Shown in pieces: positions 33,053-41,177 of a stretch of 64,000 nucleotides of DNA. The position numbers were made by a program, and so were the translations under genes. Each line of letters begins with the position of its first letter. Positions within the stretch are counted from its first letter, which is position 1. This DNA is from Microbacterium karelineae (GTDB taxonomy: Bacteria; Actinomycetota; Actinomycetes; Actinomycetales; Microbacteriaceae): NCBI RefSeq assembly GCF_009745985.1, contig NZ_WFIX01000177.1:1-64000 (forward strand), given 5' to 3'. The notes beneath the pieces are model-generated. The model saw only the letters and a program-made list of their open reading frames with translations, was not told the origin of the DNA and made no database searches.

Positions 33053-34354
33053 ATGACCGAGACGTCCGATTGGCGCTTCGAGACCCAGCAGATCCACGCC
33101 GGTGCGCAGCCCGACCCGACGACGGGCGCCCGCGCGACGCCGCTCTATCAGACGACGGCGTACGTGTTCCGCGACGCCGAGCACGCGGCGAACCTGTTCT
33201 CACTCGCGGAGCCCGGCAACATCTACACCCGCATCATGAACCCCACGCAGGACGTCGCCGAGCAGCGCATCGCGGCGCTCGAGGGCGGCACGGGCGCGCT
33301 GCTCGTCGCGAGCGGCCAGGCCGCCGAGACCTTCGCGGTGCTCAACATCGCGCAGGCGGGCGACCACATCGTCTCCTCCAGCTCGATCTACGGCGGCACG
33401 TTCAACCTCTTCAAGTACACGCTCGCGAAGCTCGGCATCGAGACGACGTTCGTCGAGAACCAGGACGACCTCGACGAGTGGCGCCGGGCCGTGCGCCCGA
33501 ACACGAAGCTGTTCTTCGCCGAGACCATCGGCAATCCGCAGGCGAACGTGCTCGACGTCCGCGGTGTCTCCGGCGTCGCCCACGAGAACGGGCTGCCGCT
33601 CATCGTGGACAACACGATCGCGACGCCGTACCTGATCCGCCCGTTCGAGCACGGCGCCGACATCGTGGTGCACTCGGCGACGAAGTTCCTCGCGGGCCAC
33701 GGCACGGTCGTCGCGGGCGTCGTCGTCGACGGCGGATCCTTCCCCTGGTCCGAGCACGCGGAGCGCTTCCCCGGCCTCACCGAGCCCGACCCGTCGTACC
33801 ACGGGGTCAGCTACACGGGCGTGCTGGGCGACCAGGTCGCGTTCATCACGAAGGCGCGCGTGCAGCTGCTGCGCGACCTCGGATCCGCCGTCGCGCCGAA
33901 CAACGCGTGGCAGCTGATCCAGGGCATCGAGACGCTCTCGCTGCGCATCGAGCGCCACGTGCAGAACGCGCAGGCGATCGCCGAGTGGCTCGAGGCCCAC
34001 CCGTTCGTCGCGTCGGTCAACTACTCGGGCCTGCCCTCGTCGCCGTGGCACGAGCGGGCCGGACAGTACGCGCCCAAGGGCGTCGGCGCCGTGCTCTCGT
34101 TCGAGCTCAAGGGCGGCGTCGACGCGGGCCGCACGTTCGTGAACTCGCTCGAGCTGTTCAGCCACCTGGCGAACATCGGCGACGTGCGCTCCCTCGTGAT
34201 CCACCCCGCGTCGACGACCCACTCGCAGCTCTCCCCCGAGGAGCAGCTCGCGGCGGGGGTCACGCCCGGCCTCGTGCGCCTCTCGGTCGGCCTCGAGAAC
34301 ATCGACGACCTCGTCGCCGACCTCGACCAGGCCTTCGCCGCCGCCCGCGGCTGA
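33053..34354 (+). CDS. metY: O-acetylhomoserine sulfhydrylase MetY
   Basis: The 433-residue PLP enzyme makes homocysteine from O-acetylhomoserine and sulfide. YTRIMNPTQDVAEQRIAALEGG near residue 58, SSSSIYGGTFNLF near 107 and the PLP-lysine motif HSATKFLAGHGT near 205 identify the family. The insertion FPGLTEPDPSYHG is typical of the sulfhydrylase rather than cystathionine gamma-synthase. It is followed by metX, so the pair performs direct sulfhydrylation for methionine synthesis. Confidence 0.95.
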   Translation: MTETSDWRFETQQIHAGAQPDPTTGARATPLYQTTAYVFRDAEHAANLFSLAEPGNIYTRIMNPTQDVAEQRIAALEGGTGALLVASGQAAETFAVLNIAQAGDHIVSSSSIYGGTFNLFKYTLAKLGIETTFVENQDDLDEWRRAVRPNTKLFFAETIGNPQANVLDVRGVSGVAHENGLPLIVDNTIATPYLIRPFEHGADIVVHSATKFLAGHGTVVAGVVVDGGSFPWSEHAERFPGLTEPDPSYHGVSYTGVLGDQVAFITKARVQLLRDLGSAVAPNNAWQLIQGIETLSLRIERHVQNAQAIAEWLEAHPFVASVNYSGLPSSPWHERAGQYAPKGVGAVLSFELKGGVDAGRTFVNSLELFSHLANIGDVRSLVIHPASTTHSQLSPEEQLAAGVTPGLVRLSVGLENIDDLVADLDQAFAAARG

Positions 34355-34375
34355 GGCGGGCGGGCCCCGACTTCT

Positions 34376-34432
34376 CTTCATTTCTGGCACATCTCCGCAG
34401 CGCACAGCGCAAGAGATGTGCCAGAAATGAAG
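34376..34432. repeat. Perfect 20-bp-arm inverted repeat between metY and metX
   Basis: Arms 34376-34395 and 34413-34432 are perfect reverse complements (beginning CTTCATTTCTGGCACA) around a 17-nt loop that contains a second small hairpin, GCGC-ACA-GCGC. The arms are AT-richer than their surroundings. It could be a terminator or attenuator between metY and metX, or a mobile-type palindrome. Confidence 0.9.
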
Positions 34433-34454
34433 GTTTGGCGCTCGACCCGGCAGA

Positions 34455-35669
34455 ATGGATCCGATGGACTGGCAGATCTCCGAGGACACGGTGCCGTCGG
34501 CTCCCGTGACGGAGGCCGACGCGCGCTCGATGGCGGGCAGGCCGCCCGCGTCCGGCGCGTGGCAGGACGGCGATCCTTCGGGGCACCGCCGGTTCGCCTG
34601 GCTCGGCGCGTTCACGACCGAGCGCGGCGACACGCTCCCGCACATGCGGCTCGCGTTCGAGACGTGGGGCGAGCCGAACGCCGACGGGTCGAATGCCGTG
34701 CTGGTGCTGCACGCCTTCACGGGCGACAGCCACGTGCGCGGCGACGCCGGCCCCGGGCATCCCACCTCCGGCTGGTGGGAGGACATCGTCGGCCCCGGCT
34801 GCCCCGTCGACACCGACGAGCTGTTCGTCGTCGCGCCGAACATGCTGGGCGGCTGCCAGGGATCCACGGGCCCGGCGAGCATCCATCCCGACGGGGATCC
34901 GTGGGCGTCGCGGTTCCCGTACGTCACGATCCGCGACCAGGTCGACGCGCAGCGGATCCTCGCGGATCACCTCGGCATCGAGCGCTGGCACGCCGTGATC
35001 GGCGGGTCCATGGGCGGGATGCATGCCCTCGAGTGGGCGGTCACGCATCCGGAGCGCGTCGCGCGGCTCGCCGTCATCTCCGCGCCGCCGGCGAACACGG
35101 CCGACCAGATCGCGCTCAACTCGACGCAGCTCGAGGCGATCGAGATCGACCCTGGGTTCTCGGGCGGCGAGTACTACGATGCCGGCCCGGGCGAGGGCCC
35201 GCACCGGGGTCTCGCGCTCGCGCGCCGCATGGCGATGCTGAACTACCGCGGCATCGTCGAGCTCAACAAGCGCTTCCAGCGCTCGTGGCAGTCCGACGTG
35301 AGCCCGCTCGGCCACGGCGGGCGCTTCGCCGTCGAGTCGTACCTCGACTTCCACGGCAACAAGTTCACGCGGCGCTTCGACGCCAACACGTACATCCGGC
35401 TCGTCGAGGCGATGGACTCGCACGATGTGGGGCGCGACCGCGGCGGCATCGAGGACGCGCTGCGCCGCGTGACCGCCCGCTCCCTCGTCGTGGGCATCGA
35501 CACCGATCGCCTGTTCCCCGTCGAGGGCCAGCACCGCATCGCGAAGGGCGTCGGCCCGACGATCCACGGCGACGACGCGATCGTCATCACGAGCGACTAC
35601 GGCCACGACGGCTTCCTCATCGAGGCCGACGTGCTCGGCTACCACCTGCGCACGCTGCTGTCGGAGTAG
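34455..35669 (+). CDS. metX: Homoserine O-acetyltransferase MetX
   Basis: The 404-residue alpha/beta-fold acyltransferase makes O-acetylhomoserine from homoserine and acetyl-CoA. The nucleophile motif GGSMGGMHALEW is near residue 180, LLVLHAFTGDSH-type oxyanion strand near 80, and the Asp and His lie in VVGIDTDRLFP and DYGHDGFL near the end. A second ATG at 34464 is a possible alternative start. It supplies the substrate for MetY just upstream. Confidence 0.95.
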   Translation: MDPMDWQISEDTVPSAPVTEADARSMAGRPPASGAWQDGDPSGHRRFAWLGAFTTERGDTLPHMRLAFETWGEPNADGSNAVLVLHAFTGDSHVRGDAGPGHPTSGWWEDIVGPGCPVDTDELFVVAPNMLGGCQGSTGPASIHPDGDPWASRFPYVTIRDQVDAQRILADHLGIERWHAVIGGSMGGMHALEWAVTHPERVARLAVISAPPANTADQIALNSTQLEAIEIDPGFSGGEYYDAGPGEGPHRGLALARRMAMLNYRGIVELNKRFQRSWQSDVSPLGHGGRFAVESYLDFHGNKFTRRFDANTYIRLVEAMDSHDVGRDRGGIEDALRRVTARSLVVGIDTDRLFPVEGQHRIAKGVGPTIHGDDAIVITSDYGHDGFLIEADVLGYHLRTLLSE

Positions 35670-35702
35670 AGCGGTGCCGGGGGCGGCGGCGAATCGCGCG
35701 CT

Positions 35703-36923
35703 CTACGCGGCGAGCGCCATGCGGCGCCGCTCGAGCGCGAAGGCGGCGGCGGCGATGACGAGGCCCGCCGACGCGAGCACCGCGCCGAGCCACGCCGGTG
35801 CGACGTAGCCGAGACCCGCCGCGATGACCACCCCGCCGAGCGCCGCGCCGATGCTGTTGCCGATGTTGAGCGCCGAGTGGTTGAGGGCGGCGCCGATGGC
35901 CTGATAGTCGCCCGCGACGTCGAGCAGGCGCAGCTGGACGGACGGCGTGACGGCCTGCCCGGCGACCCCGAACAGGAACAGTGCGGGCATGAGTGCGATC
36001 GACCAGTTCGACAGGACGCCGACGACGACGGAGGCGGCCGCCACCGCGCCGAGGCCCGCCACGAGCGTGCGCGGCACGCTGATGTCGGCCAGGCGCCCTC
36101 CGATGATGTTGCCGACGACCATGCCGAGCCCGAGCGCGACGAGCGCGACCGGCACGGCCCACGCGGGCGCGCCCGCGGCCTCCGTCACGAGCGTCGAGAC
36201 ATAGCTGTACACGGAGAAGAAGGCGCCGAAGCCGATCGCCCCGATCGCGATCGTGAGCCACACCTGCGGGATCCGGAACACGCCGAGCTCGCGCACGAAC
36301 GACCGGCTCGGATCCCCGGGCCGCGCCGGGATGAACCGTGCGCACATGACGAGCGCGAGCGCGAAGACGACGGCGACGACGACATACGCGGCGCGCCAGC
36401 CGAGGTGCTGGCCGAGGAACGTGCCGCCGGGCACGCCCACGAGGTTCGCGATCGTGAGGCCCGACATGACCATCGCCACACCCCAGCCCCGGCGGCTCGG
36501 GCCGAGAAGCTCGCCGGCGACGACCGCCGCCATGCCGAAGAAGGCTCCGTGCGGCAGCCCCGCGAGGAAGCGCGCGAGCACGAGGAGTTCGAACGTCGGC
36601 GCCGCGACCGTGAGGATCCCGCCGAGCAGCAGCCCGGCGACGAGCGCGATCATGACGCGGTTGCGGGGGAAGCGCGAGACGATCGCCGCGATCGTCGGGG
36701 CGCCGACGACGACGCCCAGCGCGTAGACGCTGATGAGGATCCCGGCGCGCGCGACGGCGCCCTCGGGGCTCGCCGCATGCACGGCGGGCAGCAGGTCGCC
36801 CGCGATGACGGGCAGCAGCCCCATCGAGACGAACTCGGTCATGCCGATGCCGAATGCGCCGATGGCCATGGAGAGGAGCGCCATCGTCGCCGCACCCCTC
36901 GACTCAGGAGTCGAGGAAGTCAC
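35703..36923 (-). CDS. MFS transporter, DHA1 (AraJ/YdhP-like) type
   Basis: The 406-residue protein has twelve predicted membrane helices. FGIGMTEFVSMGLLPVIA near residue 23 is the first-helix signature of the AraJ/YdhP/CmlA branch of MFS exporters, and RFPRNRVMIALVAGLLLGG near 85 is the conserved loop 2-3. Such proteins export sugars, purines or drugs; the substrate is unknown. It starts with GTG, 6 nt after a -10 box, and is convergent with metX. Confidence 0.88.
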   Translation of the reverse strand: MTSSTPESRGAATMALLSMAIGAFGIGMTEFVSMGLLPVIAGDLLPAVHAASPEGAVARAGILISVYALGVVVGAPTIAAIVSRFPRNRVMIALVAGLLLGGILTVAAPTFELLVLARFLAGLPHGAFFGMAAVVAGELLGPSRRGWGVAMVMSGLTIANLVGVPGGTFLGQHLGWRAAYVVVAVVFALALVMCARFIPARPGDPSRSFVRELGVFRIPQVWLTIAIGAIGFGAFFSVYSYVSTLVTEAAGAPAWAVPVALVALGLGMVVGNIIGGRLADISVPRTLVAGLGAVAAASVVVGVLSNWSIALMPALFLFGVAGQAVTPSVQLRLLDVAGDYQAIGAALNHSALNIGNSIGAALGGVVIAAGLGYVAPAWLGAVLASAGLVIAAAAFALERRRMALAA

Positions 36924-36929
36924 CCCTCG

Positions 36930-36935
36930 AGTCTA
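36930..36935 (-). promoter_or_regulatory. Putative -10 box (TAGACT) of the MFS gene
   Basis: TAGACT on the minus strand ends 6 nt before the GTG at 36923 (leaderless spacing). Confidence 0.5.
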
Positions 36936-36958
36936 CGGGGTGCGGCGACGGCGGCGAC

Positions 36959-37873
36959 TCAGCCCTTCACGGAGCCGAGCATGACGCCCGAGACGAAGTA
37001 CTTCTGCACGAACGGGTAGATGCACAGGATCGGGATGACCGTGAGGATCATCGTCACCGACTGGATGTTCGACGAGATCTCGTCGGCACCGCCGGCAGCC
37101 GCGCTCTCGGTCGCCGTCGTCGACGCCCCCGCGATGAGGTTCCGCAGGAACAGCGTGACGGGGAACAGCTCGTTCTTGTCGAGATAGAGGAACGCGTTGA
37201 ACCAGTCGTTCCAGTAGGCCACCGAGTAGAACAGGACCATCGTGGCGATCACCGCCTTCGACAGCGGCAGCACGATGCGGGTGAAGATGCCGAACCAGCT
37301 GAGGCCGTCGATCTGCGCGGCCTCCTCGAGCTCGACGGGGAGATTCTCGAAGAACGACTTCATGATGAGCAGGTTGAACACCGAGATCGCGCCCGGCAGG
37401 ATCACCGCCCACATCGTGTTCTTCATCCCGAGCGACGAGATGAGCACGTAGTTCGGCACGAGGCCGCCGTTGAAGAACATCGTGAAGACCGCGATGCCGA
37501 TCAGCACGCCGCGTCCGCGCAGGTGCTTCTTCGAGAGGACGTACGCGTAGGTCGTCGTGAGCGCCATCGCGATCGCCGTGCCGACGACGGTGTAGAGCAC
37601 CGTATTGCCGTAGTTGCGCCAGAACATTCCGTTCCCGCTCACCGCGACATAGGTGTCGATGTTGAACCCGACGGGCCAGAAGCTCACGAGCCCGGCCTTG
37701 ATCGCCCCCGTCGAGCTGAACGACTGCGCGATCACGGTGACGAACGGGTACAGCATGATGAGGCACACGCCGATGAGGATCACGGTGTTGACGATCGTGA
37801 AGGCGCGGTAGCCTGCCGAGTCACGGCGGCCCAGGGTCGTTCGCGGCTCGGGCATCCGCGCTGTTGTGCTCAC
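36959..37873 (-). CDS. Carbohydrate ABC transporter permease (YtcP/LplC-like)
   Basis: The 304-residue permease has six hydrophobic helices and the MalG-type coupling loop ELEEAAQIDGLSWFGIFTRIVLPLSK near residue 195. LYPFVTVIAQSFSS near the N-terminus and a C-terminal VQKYFVSGVMLGSVKG (the KG end) are typical of the LplC/YtcP subgroup that imports polysaccharide fragments. GTG start overlaps the stop of the partner permease (GTGA). Confidence 0.92.
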   Translation of the reverse strand: MSTTARMPEPRTTLGRRDSAGYRAFTIVNTVILIGVCLIMLYPFVTVIAQSFSSTGAIKAGLVSFWPVGFNIDTYVAVSGNGMFWRNYGNTVLYTVVGTAIAMALTTTYAYVLSKKHLRGRGVLIGIAVFTMFFNGGLVPNYVLISSLGMKNTMWAVILPGAISVFNLLIMKSFFENLPVELEEAAQIDGLSWFGIFTRIVLPLSKAVIATMVLFYSVAYWNDWFNAFLYLDKNELFPVTLFLRNLIAGASTTATESAAAGGADEISSNIQSVTMILTVIPILCIYPFVQKYFVSGVMLGSVKG

Positions 37874-38886
37874 CACAGGCTCGTTCCCACCATTCGACGT
37901 GACAGATAGTTCGCGCCGAGGACCATGACGAGCCCGATGATCGCCTGGAACAGGCCGATCGCGGCGGCGTAGCTGAGATTGTTGGAGACCAGGCCCACTC
38001 GGTAGAGATACGTCGAGATGACGTCGCCCGTCGAATAGGTCAGGGGGTTGTACAGCAGGAGCACCTTCTCGAAGCCGACGTTGAGGAACGCACCGATGTT
38101 GAGGATCAGGAGGGTGATCATGGTGGGCCGGATGCCGGGGAGCGTCACGTGCCATGTCTGCTGCAGCCGGTTCGCGCCGTCGATCCGCGCCGCCTCATAG
38201 AGCGACTCATCGATGGTCGTCAGCGCGGCGAGATAGAGGATCGTCCCCCACCCGACCGTCTGCCACGCCTCGGATCCGACATAGACGAACCGGAACCACT
38301 CGGGGCGCTGCAGGAAGGGGATCTCCTCGCCGCCCATCGCGGTGATGATCTGGTTCACCGTGCCCTGCAGCGACAGCAGCTGCATGACCATGCCGACGAC
38401 GATGACGATCGACAGGAAGTGCGGGAGATACGAAATCGACTGCACGACGCGCTTGAACGCGTGCTTGCGCACCTCGTTCAGCAGCAGCGCCAGCACGATC
38501 GGCAGCGGGAAGGTCACGACGAGCGTGAGCCCGCCGAGGATCGCCGTGTTCGCGAACACCTGCCAGAAGGCGGGGTCGTTGATGAACATCTCGATGTAGC
38601 GCAGGCCGACCCATTCCTCGCCGAAGATGCTGCCGCCCGGCCGGAACCGGCGGAAGGCGATGATGTTGCCGACCATCGGGCCGTATCGGAAGATCACGAA
38701 GAAGATCAGCGGGAGCAGCGCGAGCGCGTACAGCTGCCAGTCGCGCCGGAGCGCTGTGCGCATCGGCAGGCGCCCGTCGCGCCGGGTGCGCCGCGGCCTG
38801 TGCGTCGTCAGCGTCTCCGTGGCGGTGCCGGACGGCGGTCCGGCGTGAGGGCTCGGCGCGAGAACCGAACGTGTCGTCGTCGACAT
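37870..38886 (-). CDS. Carbohydrate ABC transporter permease (YteP/LplB-like)
   Basis: The 338-residue protein begins with about 45 polar residues, then six membrane helices. FRRFRPGGSIFGEEWVGLRYIEMF near residue 95 and the coupling loop DESLYEAARIDGANRLQQTWHVTLPG near 230 are characteristic of the LplB/YteP family. It partners the next permease. I preferred the ATG at 38886 to one 36 bp upstream because GGAAT precedes it. Confidence 0.92.
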   Translation of the reverse strand: MSTTTRSVLAPSPHAGPPSGTATETLTTHRPRRTRRDGRLPMRTALRRDWQLYALALLPLIFFVIFRYGPMVGNIIAFRRFRPGGSIFGEEWVGLRYIEMFINDPAFWQVFANTAILGGLTLVVTFPLPIVLALLLNEVRKHAFKRVVQSISYLPHFLSIVIVVGMVMQLLSLQGTVNQIITAMGGEEIPFLQRPEWFRFVYVGSEAWQTVGWGTILYLAALTTIDESLYEAARIDGANRLQQTWHVTLPGIRPTMITLLILNIGAFLNVGFEKVLLLYNPLTYSTGDVISTYLYRVGLVSNNLSYAAAIGLFQAIIGLVMVLGANYLSRRMVGTSLW

Positions 38887-38941
38887 CAGGATTCCATTCC
38901 TCGACCGGGTCCCGGGCCGCATGGAGCGGCCCGGGGCGAGG

Positions 38942-40615
38942 TCAGCCGTTCTGCTCCGCGAAGCGCTCGCGCGCGCCGTCGATGAGCTCGAGGTACCGCG
39001 GCATGCCCGCCGCCTCGATCTCGGCCACGTACGCGTCCCATTCCGAGAGGTCGCGGTCGCCGAGGATGAACTGCAGCGTCGCGGTCCGCACGGAGTCCGA
39101 CAGCGGCGTCGAGAGGAGCGCCGCCTGCTCGAGCTCCCCCTCGTCGAGGGGCGCGGGCGGGCTCGGGTCCCTCGGGGTGCGCGTCGAGAGGACGGTGTCG
39201 AGGTACTCGACGAACTGCTCCGAGTTGTACGACTCCTTGAGCGCGCGCGATTCCGTGGAGTCCGGGAGCACGTCGTTGCCCCACCCGAGGTCCGTCTTGA
39301 TGTCGGTGGGAGCGCCCTGGTTGATGTTGAACGCGTCGTACGAGTGCTCCGGGTTCAGGGTGATCCTGCCGTCGGCGTCCTTCGTGTAGGTCTCGCCCTC
39401 GACGCCCCAGCGCAGCAGCTCGCGCGCCTCGGGGCTGTAGTAGAGCCAGTCGAGGAACTGCAGCGTCGCGATGAAGTTCGGCGAGCTCGCGACGTCGGCG
39501 TTCAGCATGAAGCCGTTCCAGAAGTTCCTCGGCTCCACGAGCATTCCGGCCTCGCCTCCGGGAGGCGCGATCTGCACGAGCTCGTACTTCCCGTCGCCGA
39601 TGGTCTCGTCGAGGGCTGTGGCGAACTCGTTGACCGTTCCGCCCGCGCCGGAGGCGGCGAACACGCGCTCGTTCGCGAACTTCTCCGCGACGTCGGCGGC
39701 TCCGCCGCCCGCGTCCGCCGCGGTGAACGACTCGGTGTCGAGGAGGCCGTCCTCGACGAGCCCGTGGAAGAACTCGACCATGTCGCGGTAGCCGTCGTTC
39801 GTGCCGGCGTACTCGAGTTCGCCCGCGGCGTCGTTCCAGATCGTGCCGTTGCCGAATCCCCAGCCCGCCTGCGTGCCGAAGGCGTGCGCCGCGTAGTTGA
39901 GCATCGCCTGGCCCTCGAAGCCGTCGGCGAGCGGCTGCGAGTCGGGATACTTCTCCTTGATGAGCTCGAGTCCCGTGCGGAGGTCCTCCCAGGTCTCGGG
40001 CGCGGGCGCGCCGACCTCGTCGAAGACGTCCTTGCGGATGATGAGCGAGAACACGGGAACCGACACCTCCTGGAGCCCCGGCAGCATGTAGTACTTCCCG
40101 TCGGACTGCTTGAGGCGCTCGACCATGTCGCCGAGGTCCCATTCCTCGACGTACTTCTGGAAGTTCGGCATGTGCTCGACGTAGTCGCTCATCGGGAGCA
40201 CGGCACCCGACGAGACGAACGAGTCCTCCTCGCCCGTGTACACGAGCGGGATCACGGACGGCGCGTCGCCAGCAGAGATCAGCAGGCTGCGCTTCTCCGT
40301 CGCATCGCTGAAGGGGATGTGCGTGAGGTCGATCGAGACGCCCGTGCGCTCCTCGATGACGTCGAAGACCTGCCAGTCGTCGGTGACGGGCGTCTCCGGC
40401 CAGTCGGTCCAGAGCATCGAGAGCTCGAACGGCTCGGACGCCGTGAACTGCTCATCGGCCGCGAAGCCCTCCATCGCGCCGACGGACTGCGATTCGACGT
40501 CGATCTCGGCCCCATCACCTCCGCCGCTGCACGCGCTCGTCGCGACGAGACTCGCGGCGACTCCGGCCGCCGCGATCGTGCGAACCCAGGGTGTCCTCCG
40601 TGTGGATCGAACCAT
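38942..40615 (-). CDS. Carbohydrate ABC transporter substrate-binding lipoprotein
   Basis: The 557-residue lipoprotein (lipobox TSAC, Cys29) belongs to the long LipO/YtcQ-type family 1 binding proteins, with DWPETPVTDDWQVFDVIEERTGVSIDL after the signal. It should bind an oligosaccharide and pass it to the two permeases encoded downstream. No ATPase or glycoside hydrolase is encoded beside it; a shared MsmX-like ATPase elsewhere is expected for this family. A strong promoter with a LacI-like operator precedes it. Confidence 0.92.
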   Translation of the reverse strand: MVRSTRRTPWVRTIAAAGVAASLVATSACSGGGDGAEIDVESQSVGAMEGFAADEQFTASEPFELSMLWTDWPETPVTDDWQVFDVIEERTGVSIDLTHIPFSDATEKRSLLISAGDAPSVIPLVYTGEEDSFVSSGAVLPMSDYVEHMPNFQKYVEEWDLGDMVERLKQSDGKYYMLPGLQEVSVPVFSLIIRKDVFDEVGAPAPETWEDLRTGLELIKEKYPDSQPLADGFEGQAMLNYAAHAFGTQAGWGFGNGTIWNDAAGELEYAGTNDGYRDMVEFFHGLVEDGLLDTESFTAADAGGGAADVAEKFANERVFAASGAGGTVNEFATALDETIGDGKYELVQIAPPGGEAGMLVEPRNFWNGFMLNADVASSPNFIATLQFLDWLYYSPEARELLRWGVEGETYTKDADGRITLNPEHSYDAFNINQGAPTDIKTDLGWGNDVLPDSTESRALKESYNSEQFVEYLDTVLSTRTPRDPSPPAPLDEGELEQAALLSTPLSDSVRTATLQFILGDRDLSEWDAYVAEIEAAGMPRYLELIDGARERFAEQNG

Positions 40616-40657
40616 GATTCTCCTCGTTGAGATGGTCTGTGCGTCCCGGCTTCAGGA

Positions 40658-40675
40658 GAGTTTTTCGATAAACTC
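40658..40675. promoter_or_regulatory. LacI-like operator in the sugar-importer leader
   Basis: GAGTTTTTCGATAAACTC is an 18-bp palindrome centred on CG with one mismatched pair, the classic shape of LacI-family operators. It lies about 6-8 bp downstream of the predicted transcription start, where a bound repressor would block the polymerase. No LacI gene is in the window. Confidence 0.65.
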
Positions 40676-40688
40676 CGGGACACCCAGA

Positions 40689-40717
40689 AGCGTACGCCAC
40701 CCCCTAATTGTTGTCAA
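40689..40717 (-). promoter_or_regulatory. Promoter of the sugar importer (TTGACA-17-TACGCT)
   Basis: On the minus strand a consensus -35 box TTGACA is followed after exactly 17 bp by TACGCT. The start site would be near 40682, giving a leader of about 65 nt. This is the best vegetative promoter in the window. Confidence 0.8.
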
Positions 40718-40750
40718 TACCCACAATCTCGACATCCGCCGACTTCCCCG

Positions 40751-40795
40751 CCCACGCTGAACGCCCCCGCACCAGGCGGGGGCGTTCAGCGTGGG
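40751..40795 (-). terminator. Strong hairpin terminator
   Basis: Perfect 20-bp arms (40751-40770 and 40776-40795, beginning CCCACGCTGAACG) with a 5-nt loop, 19 nt beyond the stop of the thiamine-binding gene and upstream of the sugar-importer promoter. It insulates the two units. Confidence 0.8.
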
Positions 40796-40813
40796 GAGCG
40801 GTGGGCTGCGACC

Positions 40814-41119
40814 CTACTCCCCGATCGCGCGCTCCAGGCGCTCGAGCTTGCCATCGATCTCGCCGGAGTATCCGGGGCGGATGTCGGCCTTGAGCACGAG
40901 CGAGACACGGGATCCGAACGGCGCGACGGCCTCCGTCGCCCGCTTGACGACGTCCATGACCGTGTCCCAGTCGGGCCCCTCGATCTCGGTGAACATCGAC
41001 GAGGTGCGGTTCGGCAGGCCGGACTCGCGCACGACCTGGACGGCCGCGGCGACGGCATCGTGCACGGATCCGTCCTCGCGGCCGGTGCCGGACGGGGCGA
41101 CGGAGAAGGCGACGAGCAT
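40814..41119 (-). CDS. Thiamine-binding (MTH1187/YkoF-like) protein
   Basis: The 101-residue protein matches the small MTH1187/YqgV family: MLVAFSVAPSGTGREDGSVHDAVAAAVQVVRESGL at the start, then the MFTEIEGPDWDTVMDVVKRATE core, and SLVLKADIRPG. Members form ferredoxin-like tetramers, and relatives bind thiamine. The ATG at 41119 is preferred because AAGG lies 7-10 nt upstream and the family begins here. Confidence 0.85.
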   Translation of the reverse strand: MLVAFSVAPSGTGREDGSVHDAVAAAVQVVRESGLPNRTSSMFTEIEGPDWDTVMDVVKRATEAVAPFGSRVSLVLKADIRPGYSGEIDGKLERLERAIGE

Positions 41120-41177
41120 GGGGGAACCTTTCGATCGTTCGCGAGAGCACACGGTACTCACGAGCGCGCATGAAATG

